In this document: positions 1 to 7,821 of the stretch, in pieces
How positions within the stretch are numbered: position 1 is the stretch's first letter
Layout of the letters: every line of letters starts with the position of its first letter
Assembly: GCA_016280855.1 (NCBI GenBank)
Contig: JAEEHP010000142.1
Span: 1-35,779 of the forward strand
Length of the DNA stretch: 35,779 bases
DNA from: Bacteroidaceae bacterium
GTDB lineage: Bacteria; Bacteroidota; Bacteroidia; Bacteroidales; Bacteroidaceae
Direction: 5' to 3'
Notes under the pieces: generated by a model
Databases searched by the model: none
The model's input: only the letters and a program-made list of their open reading frames with translations
What the model was told of the DNA's origin: nothing
Position numbers and translations under genes: made by a program

Positions 1-180
1 GAACTCGCCCTCGTGGATCTCAAAGCTCACGCCACGCAGCGCCTTCACCGTCTCGTTGCCGACCTGGAAGTGGCGTCGCACGTTGTCGAGTTTGATGACG
101 ACTTTGGACCCACCCCCTTGCCCCTCCCTTTTAGGGAGGGGAGTAGAATCCTTGGTCGGCTTATTATTATCTTGGTTCAT
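1..180 (-). CDS. ABC transporter ATP-binding subunit, MacB/LolD type (N-terminal fragment)
   Basis: The first 60 codons of an ABC ATPase read leftward off the window edge with no stop. Residues 27-60 show the usual start of a MacB/LolD ATPase: an I-x-L-x-x-V family strand, then ETVKALRGVSFEI and the EGEF turn that precedes the Walker A loop (Walker A itself lies outside the window). It is the third gene after tolC and the periplasmic adaptor, so it should power a tripartite efflux pump at the inner membrane. The ATG at 178-180 is 71 bp after the adaptor stop. Residues 14-25 (PLPKREGQGGGS) are encoded by a palindromic repeat and have no counterpart I know in the family; the family core begins only near residue 28. 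A later start is not available as a nearby ATG, so the extension is probably translated. Confidence 0.85.
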   Translation of the reverse strand, partial: MNQDNNKPTKDSTPLPKREGQGGGSKVVIKLDNVRRHFQVGNETVKALRGVSFEIHEGEF

Positions 181-250
181 TTCAGACAGTTAAAAGATTA
201 TTCTTGAAGGTGACCGCTCCCTCCCTAAAGGGAGGGCGGGGGGTGGGTCT
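107..250. repeat. Composite inverted-repeat element A (REP/MITE-like)
   Basis: Two facing copies of a GC-rich palindromic unit. Left unit: tail GGACCCACCCCC at 107-118, then stem CCCCTCCCT (121-129) and AGGGAGGGG (133-141) with a 3-nt loop. Right unit: stem CCCTCCCT (219-226) and AGGGAGGG (229-236), then tail GGGGGGTGGGTCT up to 250. The tails are terminal inverted repeats of the whole 144-bp block. The hlyD stop codon (252-254) abuts the right end and the ATPase start codon (178-180) lies in the middle. A second block of the same design is at 1419-1564. Confidence 0.85.
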
Positions 251-251
251 A

Positions 252-1484
252 TTATTTCTTTTGTGTGGCGTTGGCACCGCCTTGGCGCTGCTGGTTGTTT
301 CTGTTGCGCGGTCCCGGCATGAAGGGATTGCTCTTCTGCTGCGAAGCGTCCATCGTGGGCAGCTCCTCGAACACCATTTCCTCGAGCACCTCCGTGCCGG
401 CGTTGACGCCACCAGTGATCTCGGTCAGCGTGCCGTTGGAGACGCCGAGTTCTACGGGCAGGGCTTTGAAGGTCTTGCCCTCGCGTATCCACAGCTTAGT
501 TCTGGCCTCGCAGGGCTCGATGGTCTCGTCTTCTGCAATCAACGCCTCGTTGGGTGCAAAGCGCAGGGCCTTGGCCGATACCGTGAGCACGTCGTTCTTC
601 TCCAAAGTATAGATGGTGACGTTGGCGGTCAAGCCGGGTTTTAGCTTGAGGTCGGCGTTGGGCGCGCTGATGACCACTTCGTACGTGACGACGTTGCTCT
701 CCGTCGTAGCCTGCTGGCGCACTTGCGTCACCTGGCCTTGGAAGATGTCGTTGGGGAAGGCATCGACGGTGAACGTCACGCGCTGGCCGTCCTTCACCTC
801 GCCTATGTCGGCCTCGTCGATGTCAGCAATGACGCGCATGTTCGTCAGGTCCTGGGCGATGGTGAAGAGGGTGGGGGTGGAGAAGGAGGCCGCCACGGTC
901 TGGCCTTCCTCGACAGCCTTCGACAGCACCACGCCGTTGCTGGGCGACGTGATGGTGGCGTAGCCCAGGTTCGTCTCGGCGCGCTTCACGTTCTGACGTG
1001 CTGTGGTCACCTGCTGCTGAGCCTGGACATACGAGAGGCGTGCCTGCTCGAAGTCGTTGGCCGAGATCAAGCCTTTGTCGTACAGCGTCTTCTGGCGCTC
1101 GAAGTTAGCCTTCTGATAGGCCAGTGAGCTCTGGACGCTGGTGAGGTTGGCGCGCTGCGAGGCCAGTTCGCTCGTGAGGTTCGTCTTATCGAGTTCGGCG
1201 ATGACCTGTCCCGCCTTGACCTCGGAGTTGTAGTCCACGTAGATCTTGGAAACGATGCCGCTGACCTGCGTACCCACTTCGACGCTCGTGACAGGTTCGA
1301 TGGTGCCCGTTGCCGTCACCGTGGTCGAGATATTTCCTTTCTCAACCGTTGTCGTCTCGTATTCTATCTTGGGCTTCTTGGAGCAACCTAGCAATAATAG
1401 GATGGTCAACCCAAAGATAGACCCACCCCATGCCATCCCTGCAAGGGAGGGAACAGAATGTTTTTTGAAATGGAATGTATTCAT
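252..1484 (-). CDS. Efflux periplasmic adaptor subunit (HlyD/MacA family lipoprotein)
   Basis: A 410-residue membrane-fusion protein linking an inner-membrane ABC transporter to a TolC-type channel. An N-terminal hydrophobic segment ends in a lipobox (LLGC, Cys34), so it is probably a lipoprotein. Residues 60-99 form the first half of the barrel-sandwich (lipoyl-like) domain (VGTQVSGIV, AGQVIAELD). About 100-175 is a heptad-rich coiled-coil hairpin, followed by the second lipoyl half (TSPSNGVVLSKAVEEGQTV) and the beta-barrel and membrane-proximal domains. The C-terminus is Asn/Gln-rich. The ATG at 1482-1484 was chosen because it gives a basic N-terminus before the hydrophobic stretch. Residues 12-23 (PSLAGMAWGGSI) are encoded by a repeat element and form part of the signal peptide. 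It lies 78 bp after tolC and 71 bp before the ATPase gene. Assignment to macA proper rather than another HlyD paralogue is not certain. Confidence 0.93.
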   Translation of the reverse strand: MNTFHFKKHSVPSLAGMAWGGSIFGLTILLLLGCSKKPKIEYETTTVEKGNISTTVTATGTIEPVTSVEVGTQVSGIVSKIYVDYNSEVKAGQVIAELDKTNLTSELASQRANLTSVQSSLAYQKANFERQKTLYDKGLISANDFEQARLSYVQAQQQVTTARQNVKRAETNLGYATITSPSNGVVLSKAVEEGQTVAASFSTPTLFTIAQDLTNMRVIADIDEADIGEVKDGQRVTFTVDAFPNDIFQGQVTQVRQQATTESNVVTYEVVISAPNADLKLKPGLTANVTIYTLEKNDVLTVSAKALRFAPNEALIAEDETIEPCEARTKLWIREGKTFKALPVELGVSNGTLTEITGGVNAGTEVLEEMVFEELPTMDASQQKSNPFMPGPRNRNNQQRQGGANATQKK

Positions 1485-1564
1485 AAATACTTTATTATGT
1501 AATTCTTTACTCTATTCTTGTTGGTAACCTCTCCCTCCCTCACAGGGAGGGTTGGGGTGGGTCT
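1419..1564. repeat. Composite inverted-repeat element B (REP/MITE-like)
   Basis: Same architecture as the block at 107-250, 146 bp long. Left unit: tail AGACCCACCCC (1419-1429) and a degenerate stem (1433-1440 with 1444-1451, one mismatch). Right unit: perfect stem CCCTCCCT (1533-1540) and AGGGAGGG (1544-1551), then tail ending GGGGTGGGTCT at 1564. The ends read ATAGACCCACCCC as inverted repeats. The tolC stop codon (1563-1565) is inside the right end and the hlyD start codon (1482-1484) is in the middle. The inner flanks of blocks A and B also match (AGAAT after the left stem; TTCTTG and GGT before the right stem). Confidence 0.85.
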
Positions 1565-2903
1565 ATAGACCCAGCTCTCCACCTTCGTAGAAGCGCAGGA
1601 GTTGCGTGTTGAGGATGGTGGTGTATTTACTTTGCAGTTTGTTCTGTTGTGCTTGCAGCAAATTGTCGCGAGCCTGCAGCAGATCGACGATGTTCTTCAG
1701 TCCGGCCTTGAACTGCTCGTTGATCAGCTCGTAGTTGGTCTCCTGACTCTTAACGGCTGCGCTGGCGCTGATGAATCGCTGCTGAGCGCTCGTGGCCTGC
1801 AGCCACAGGTTCTCGATGTTTGAGCCGAGCCTCGTCTGCTTGTCCAGAAGGTCGAGGGCGGCGTTGGTCTGGTTGATCTTGGCGCGCTCGACGTTGGTCC
1901 TATTGCGACGGTTGTCGAAGATAGGCACGCTGACGCCGAGGCCGATGCTTCCGTTCAGGTTGCGTTTCAGCTGTTCGCCATAGCTGTCGTCGGCTGCGCT
2001 GTAGTGGCTGTCGCCGATGCCTGCGTTGACACTGATGCTGGGCAGATAGCCGCGCTTGGCGATGTCCAGCTGCACGGAGGCGGCGTCGGTCTGCAACTGT
2101 GCGGCGCGTATCTCAGGACGTGTGGCCAGGGCCTGGTTGTACACGTCTGTCTTATTGGGGATGGGTTGCAGGGCCTGCTCGTCGGCCATCTCGGCGGTGC
2201 TGATGTCGAAGGCTTCGTTGATGTCCAGCTGCAGCAAAGCCTTGAGCTGGCGCTTGTAGCCGTCGATCTGCGTCTGGGCATTGACCACGTCGTACTGTGT
2301 CTGAGCCACTTGCGACTCCAGCTGTGCCACGTCGGCCTTGGCCAGGTCACCCACCTTGTAGCGCTCCTGTCCGCGTTCCAACTGCTGCTGGGCGGTAGCG
2401 GCCAGCTGTTCGTTGACGCGCTTGGCCTCGATGGTGTAGAGCACTTGCACGTAGAGCTGGGCGATCTGCTCCTGAATGCTCTTCAGCGTCTGCTCCGTCT
2501 GCACGGCGGCGAGTTCGGTCTGCACCTCCTGTGCCTTGATGGTCTTGCGATTGATGCCTCCGTTCCACACGGTCCAGTTGGCGTTCAGACCGTAGCTTCC
2601 GTTCTCCGTCACCTTGTTGTTCGTCGAGGTTGCCATGCCGTTCTGCACGATGACGGTGGCTTCCTGGAAGGGACGGTAGCCCACGCTCTGGCTCATCGAA
2701 GCCGAGAGGGTGGGGAAGAGGGCGGCCTTCGCCTGTTTCAGCTGTTCGGCAGCATCCTGCTCCGAGAGGCGATTCTTCTGAACGGTGATATTCTTCTCGG
2801 CTGCATAGTCGAGACAACGCTGCAGCGTCCAGGTTTCCTGGGCCCATAAGCCCGTGGCTGACATGACACATGCAGCAGCAATCAATAGTCTTTTCTTTAT
2901 CAT
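1563..2903 (-). CDS. TolC family outer membrane efflux protein
   Basis: A 446-residue outer membrane channel of the OEP/TolC family. A signal peptide (residues 1-21, ending GLWA before QE) is followed by the family start W-T-L-x-x-C-L-x-Y-A. Two repeats of long amphipathic helices follow (many A/Q/L heptads, about 45-75, 125-215, 260-300 and 350-430), as expected for a trimeric alpha-barrel. It is first in an operon with the adaptor and ABC ATPase, so it should be their outer-membrane exit duct. The last codons, GGT CTA TAG, lie in a repeat element, and the 14-bp palindrome GGGTCTATAGACCC (1559-1572) covers the stop. The substrate is not evident: drugs, lipids and peptides are all possible. 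Confidence 0.95.
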   Translation of the reverse strand: MIKKRLLIAAACVMSATGLWAQETWTLQRCLDYAAEKNITVQKNRLSEQDAAEQLKQAKAALFPTLSASMSQSVGYRPFQEATVIVQNGMATSTNNKVTENGSYGLNANWTVWNGGINRKTIKAQEVQTELAAVQTEQTLKSIQEQIAQLYVQVLYTIEAKRVNEQLAATAQQQLERGQERYKVGDLAKADVAQLESQVAQTQYDVVNAQTQIDGYKRQLKALLQLDINEAFDISTAEMADEQALQPIPNKTDVYNQALATRPEIRAAQLQTDAASVQLDIAKRGYLPSISVNAGIGDSHYSAADDSYGEQLKRNLNGSIGLGVSVPIFDNRRNRTNVERAKINQTNAALDLLDKQTRLGSNIENLWLQATSAQQRFISASAAVKSQETNYELINEQFKAGLKNIVDLLQARDNLLQAQQNKLQSKYTTILNTQLLRFYEGGELGL

Positions 2904-2966
2904 AATGTGCGTGTTAGTGATGCGTAATTATATATATAAGGTATGCCTTTGCCGGCTTTTACCGGG

Positions 2967-2974
2967 CAAAAGTA
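2967..2974 (-). promoter_or_regulatory. Probable -7 promoter box of the tolC efflux operon
   Basis: TACTTTTG on the minus strand matches the Bacteroidetes -7 consensus TAnnTTTG, about 65 bp upstream of the tolC start. I see no convincing -33 TTTG at the usual 20-bp spacing, so this promoter may be weak or activator-dependent. Confidence 0.5.
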
Positions 2975-3060
2975 CTCCTTTTTTACGAATTACGACACAT
3001 GAAGGGGCAAGAAAGTTTAATGTTTAAAAGAGTTTAACGCATTTTGTACCCCCTTACATT

Positions 3061-3146
3061 AATGGAGAATGTATAATGTATAATGTATATAATGTATAAT
3101 GGACAATGTATAATGGACAATGTATAATGGACAATGTATAATGGAC
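3061..3146. repeat. Heptamer tandem repeat array (AATGTAT / AATGGAC)
   Basis: Twelve 7-bp units, mostly AATGTAT and AATGGAC, with one 2-bp interruption at 3089-3090. The last eight units form four perfect 14-bp repeats (AATGTATAATGGAC) at 3091-3146. The array lies just past the stop of the restriction-gene remnant. Other 7-bp arrays are at 13800, 26572 and 33478. Confidence 0.9.
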
Positions 3147-3163
3147 AATTCTTCATTCTTCAT

Positions 3164-3463
3164 TCACGAAGTAATGACATTCCTCAGTTCTTCATAGTCC
3201 TTCACCACACCGTATGTAACGCTTGAGCTGGAGATGGTCTCGAAGTGGCGCTTGGCACATTCTATCTTCACGCGCTCCGTCTCGCGATAGTCCGTCATCT
3301 CATCGCTGCGGTAGCCCTTGGTCTCTGCCACGAAGTAGATGTGCTTGATGTCTGTGCCTTCTTTGAAGACGATGGCCCAGTCGGGGTTGTAATGCCCCAC
3401 GGGCGTATTGATGTAGAATCCTCCTGGCAGCTTCGTATATACTGCCACCTCGTTCTGCATAAT
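3164..3463 (-). pseudogene. Type III restriction endonuclease (Res) C-terminal remnant
   Basis: The frame from 3463 to the TGA at 3164-3166 encodes the conserved end of type III restriction enzyme Res subunits: KLPGGFYINTPVG, YNPDWAIVF, IYFVAETKG, then IECAKRHFE and a final YGVV strand. This PD-(D/E)xK-like region carries the nuclease activity (PDWA then AETK). A full Res subunit is about 900-1000 residues; about 98 remain. There is no helicase part, no modification methylase and no start of its own. The frame runs into a HEPN remnant at about 3460. It is a dead fragment left by deletion, unless read by an unusual start inside the HEPN piece. Confidence 0.85.
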
Positions 3464-3590
3464 ATAGGCGGTTGAGAGCTGCGTTATAGTAACCTTCACC
3501 TGCAAGCAATGCAGCTTCCTTCATAGTCTCGTAAGCCCTATCTATCCTGTATTGGATTAATGCTACACGGCTCTGATCATCTAGAGTGTA
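3456..3590 (-). pseudogene. HEPN-domain protein remnant (N-terminal half)
   Basis: After a TAA at 3591-3593 this frame reads YTLDDQSRVALIQYRID, then AYETMKEAALL, then GEGYYNAALNRLYYA, and leaves the family at 3456. This is the hallmark first half of small HEPN proteins (about 120-130 residues) that pair with MNT nucleotidyltransferases or act as toxins. No ATG precedes TLDD, where the family usually starts, so the start codon seems mutated. The second half, with the R-x4-6-H ribonuclease motif, is gone. The break coincides within a few bases with the start of Res similarity in another frame, around the shared string TATTATGCA. Confidence 0.8.
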
Positions 3591-3761
3591 TTAGTGTATT
3601 TTTGGACAATACACTCAAGAATACACACAAAATACACTAAATTTTCCGATGTTATAATGATGAAATACAATGTATTAAGCATAAAAGAGTGTAAAAGTGT
3701 ATAAATTTTCATCATATCTTCGTATGTATGTAGAATGAAGCGTGATAAGTTAGCATGTACG

Positions 3762-3824
3762 ACGGGTGCAGCCAACATGAATGACGGATGCAGCCAACAT
3801 GAACGACGAGTGCTGCCATAACGA
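3762..3824. repeat. 22-bp direct repeat, 2.8 copies
   Basis: Units ACGGGTGCAGCCAACATGAA+TG (3762-3783) and ACGGATGCAGCCAACATGAA+CG (3784-3805) differ at two positions. A third, more diverged unit (ACGAGTGCTGCCATAACGA) runs to 3824. The units are contiguous with no spacers. No function is evident. Confidence 0.75.
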
Positions 3825-3873
3825 AAAGCCGTCGGCGCCGGAACGTCTTAACGTCGCAGCTTGAACGTTCAAT

Positions 3874-3911
3874 GGTGTAGGTTGTTCGGTCGCGAGCGAA
3901 CAACCTACACC
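3874..3911. repeat. 38-bp near-perfect palindrome
   Basis: GGTGTAGGTTGTTCG (3874-3888) is exactly complementary to CGAACAACCTACACC (3897-3911), with an 8-nt centre GTCGCGAG whose inner six bases TCGCGA are themselves palindromic. It lacks a following T-run, so it is not an ordinary terminator. It could be a REP-type unit, a recombination site or an operator. No gene lies within 300 bp. Confidence 0.85.
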
Positions 3912-4211
3912 GTTAGAAGCTTATTCATGGCTTCCGATAGCCTATCCTGCCAACCAATTTTCATGATAGGCTATACAACTGCATGTTAAACGGCATAGCA
4001 CTGTTCCCGCTCGTGACAGCAAACATACAAATCTATTCAAACCCTCATAGAAAATGCTTTTTTCCATCGATTTTATTTGCTAATGAATATTTTTGTTCTT
4101 CTCACCGCCTTCATCATTGTTTCAACGCTGCCAGATGGCACGAAATGGGTTGGAGACAGCAAAAGAATGAAAAGATTTGCTGAATATTAGCGAATTGTCG
4201 AAAAAAAGTTG

Positions 4212-4219
4212 TACCTTTG
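4212..4219 (+). promoter_or_regulatory. -7 promoter box of the ABC-F gene
   Basis: TACCTTTG followed by CGCCCGCAA, the extended form shared with other promoters in this window. Transcription should start near 4225, giving a leader of about 110 nt. No good -33 TTTG is seen at 20 bp. Confidence 0.7.
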
Positions 4220-4254
4220 CGCCCGCAAAAATGATGAGGGAGTCATCGTAGAGC

Positions 4255-4310
4255 GGTAAATAGCTCGTTGTGCAAATGGTAAATCGCCAATCATATAAGC
4301 GGTAAGTCGC
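4255..4310 (+). promoter_or_regulatory. Leader with three phased GGTAARTMGC repeats
   Basis: The untranslated leader of the ABC-F gene contains GGTAAATAGC (4255-4264), GGTAAATCGC (4278-4287) and GGTAAGTCGC (4301-4310), spaced exactly 23 nt start to start. The first lies in a small hairpin with stem GAGC/GCTC (4251-4266). The phasing suggests a protein-binding or RNA regulatory site. Part of the first unit recurs in the tRNA-Lys leader at 16329-16347. Confidence 0.55.
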
Positions 4311-4329
4311 AATTATTAAATCCTAATAG

Positions 4330-5961
<1,632 letters not shown>

Positions 5962-6018
5962 AAGATGAGATTTGGCACGTTGTTTGCTGGAAGAAAGGCA
6001 AACCAAAAACGTAAAACT

Positions 6019-6603
6019 ATGTCAGAAGAATTAAAAGATAAGGAAGAAATCCTGAAGGACACAGAAGATCAGGAAACTCCGGAAAACCCGGAAACTCAGG
6101 AAAACCCGAATAGTTCGGAAACTCCCGAACCTGCCGCCGAGCCTACGCCCGAGGAGCTGCTCGCCTTGGCTAAGGCCGAGATTGAGGAGCTGAAGACGCA
6201 GGCGCTGTACAAACAGGCCGAGTTCGAGAACTACCGTAAGCGTACGATCAAGGAAAAGGCGGATTTGATTCTAAACGGCTCTAAGTCAGCCGTTACGGCA
6301 CTGCTGCCCATCGTCGATGACTTGGAACGTGCCCTGCCTTCGATGAAGAAGGCCGAGGACGTGGCTGCCGTGGCCGAGGGCGTGGAACTGATCTATCAGA
6401 AGTTCCTCAAAGCGCTCGAAGGCCTGGGCGTCAAGCAGATTGACACCGAAGGCAAGGACTTCGACGTGGATCTCCACGAAGCTGTGGCTCAGGTGCCGGG
6501 CGTGCCTGACGAACAGAAAGGACGCGTCATCGACTGCGTCGAAAAGGGCTATACCCTCAACGACCATGTCATCCGTCATGCCAAAGTGGCAGTGGGAATG
6601 TAA
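6019..6603 (+). CDS. grpE: GrpE, nucleotide exchange factor for DnaK
   Basis: A 194-residue protein that releases ADP from DnaK in the DnaK-DnaJ-GrpE cycle. Residues 1-50 are an acidic, low-complexity tail rich in Glu/Pro/Thr (ETPENPETQENP). About 55-100 is the long dimerisation helix with the family string YKQAEFENYRKRT. The C-terminal beta-wing domain follows, with FDVDLHEAVAQVP and a final GYTLNDHVIRHAKVAVG. I chose the ATG at 6019: the upstream in-frame ATG at 5965 would add 18 residues that start 4 bp after the ABC-F stop and do not look like GrpE. dnaJ follows 15 bp later behind a good Shine-Dalgarno (GGAAAGGAGG). No hrcA or CIRCE element is visible, so heat-shock control is not apparent here. 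Confidence 0.97.
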   Translation: MSEELKDKEEILKDTEDQETPENPETQENPNSSETPEPAAEPTPEELLALAKAEIEELKTQALYKQAEFENYRKRTIKEKADLILNGSKSAVTALLPIVDDLERALPSMKKAEDVAAVAEGVELIYQKFLKALEGLGVKQIDTEGKDFDVDLHEAVAQVPGVPDEQKGRVIDCVEKGYTLNDHVIRHAKVAVGM

Positions 6604-6618
6604 GGAAAGGAGGTAATT

Positions 6619-7821
6619 ATGGCAGACCAGAAACGAGATTACTATGAGGTCCTTGGCGTCGCGAAGAATGCTACCGAGCAGGAGATCAAGGCGGCGTACA
6701 AGAAGATGGCCATCAAATATCACCCCGACCGTCAGGGCGACAAGTCGGAGGCTGAGAAGAAGGAAGCCGAAGCCAAGTTCAAGGAGGCGGCCGAGGCCTA
6801 CGACGTGCTCCACGACCCGCAAAAGCGTCAGCGTTACGACCAGTTCGGCTTTGCCGGTGTGGGCGGTGCAGCAGGCGGCGGCTACCAGAACATGTCGATG
6901 GACGACATCTTCTCGCAGTTCGGCGACATCTTCTCCGATCTGTTCGGAGGAGGTGGCTCGTTCGGAGGTTTCAATCCCTTCGGCGGCGGCTTCGGCGGCG
7001 GACGCGGACAGCGAAAGCCGATGCACAAAGGCGGCGACCTGCGTTTGAAGGTGCGCCTCACACTCAAGGAATGTGCCACGGGCGTGACCAAGAAGTTCAA
7101 AGTGAAGAAAAAGGTCACCTGCAACCATTGTCACGGCAGCGGTACGGAGAACGGCAGCGGCGACACGATGACGTGTCAGACCTGCCACGGCACAGGTTAT
7201 GTGCTGCGCTCCCAGCGCTCGATGTTCGGCATGATGCAGACGCAGAGCGTATGTCCCGACTGTCAGGGCGAAGGCGAGATCATCAAGAACAAATGTCATC
7301 TCTGCGGAGGCACGGGAGTCGTGACCGGCGAAGAAGTCGTCGAGGTGAAGATCCCTGCCGGCGTGCAGGACGGCATGGTGCTCAATGTGTCCGGCAAGGG
7401 CGACGCCGCCGTCCGCAACGGTGTGCCTGGCGACATACAGGTGTTCATCGAGGTGGAGCAGGACAAGGACTTCGTGCGTCAGGACAACGACATCATCTAC
7501 AACCTGCTCATCGACGTGCCTACGGCCATCCTCGGCGGCAGCGTCGAAGTGCCTACGCTCGACGGCAAGGTGAAGCTGAAGATTGATCCCGGCACGCAGC
7601 CCGGCAAGGTGCTGCGGCTCCGCGGCAAGGGATTGCCCGCGCTGCAAGGCTACGGCTACGGCAACGGCGACGAGATTGTGAACATCTCGGTCTATATCCC
7701 CGAATCGCTGCACCGCGACGAGAAGGAGGCCATCGAGAAGTTCCGCCAGAGCGACAGCTTCCAGCCCAGCTCGACCACGAAGTCGAATATCTTCAACAAG
7801 TTCAAGCAGATGTTTGACTGA
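6619..7821 (+). CDS. dnaJ: Chaperone DnaJ (Hsp40, type I)
   Basis: A complete 400-residue type I J-protein that delivers substrates to DnaK and triggers its ATPase. The J domain (about 5-72) has HPD at 35-37. The G/F-rich region is about 79-130. The zinc domain has four Cys pairs (168/171, 186/189, 212/215, 226/229) in CxxCxGxG-like repeats. C-terminal substrate-binding domains I and II follow, then a short dimerisation tail. A strong Shine-Dalgarno (AAGGAGG, about 6606-6612) precedes it. Its TGA overlaps the folC start (TGATG), so translation is probably coupled. Confidence 0.98.
   Translation: MADQKRDYYEVLGVAKNATEQEIKAAYKKMAIKYHPDRQGDKSEAEKKEAEAKFKEAAEAYDVLHDPQKRQRYDQFGFAGVGGAAGGGYQNMSMDDIFSQFGDIFSDLFGGGGSFGGFNPFGGGFGGGRGQRKPMHKGGDLRLKVRLTLKECATGVTKKFKVKKKVTCNHCHGSGTENGSGDTMTCQTCHGTGYVLRSQRSMFGMMQTQSVCPDCQGEGEIIKNKCHLCGGTGVVTGEEVVEVKIPAGVQDGMVLNVSGKGDAAVRNGVPGDIQVFIEVEQDKDFVRQDNDIIYNLLIDVPTAILGGSVEVPTLDGKVKLKIDPGTQPGKVLRLRGKGLPALQGYGYGNGDEIVNISVYIPESLHRDEKEAIEKFRQSDSFQPSSTTKSNIFNKFKQMFD

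Larger units (their letters stand above)
3591..4211. other. Noncoding, AT-rich decayed intergenic region
   Basis: About 620 bp with no credible gene. 3591-3760 is very AT-rich with repeated GTGTAT/ATACACT strings. It then holds a 22-bp direct repeat (3762-3824) and a 38-bp palindrome (3874-3911), and after that featureless sequence up to the promoter of the ABC-F gene. Short open frames here lack family similarity and biased codon use. It is probably the debris of a lost accessory (defence) island. Confidence 0.6.

Noticed and set aside
2004..2849. A 281-codon plus-strand frame opposite tolC
   Set aside because: No start context, no similarity, and the TolC reading on the other strand is complete and convincing.
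3164..3590. Functional type III restriction-modification or HEPN/MNT toxin system
   Set aside because: Only the last ~98 residues of Res and the first ~45 of the HEPN protein remain, in different frames, with no methylase, helicase or nucleotidyltransferase gene.
3983..4183. A 66-codon plus-strand frame in the decayed region
   Set aside because: No ribosome site, promoter, biased composition or recognisable domain; best treated as noncoding.
5965..6018. Upstream ATG giving an 18-residue longer GrpE
   Set aside because: It would start 4 bp after the ABC-F stop and adds a basic stretch unlike GrpE N-termini; the ATG at 6019 gives the usual acidic start.
6286..7713. A 475-codon minus-strand frame over grpE and dnaJ
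   Set aside because: Antisense shadow of two well-identified genes; no family features of its own.
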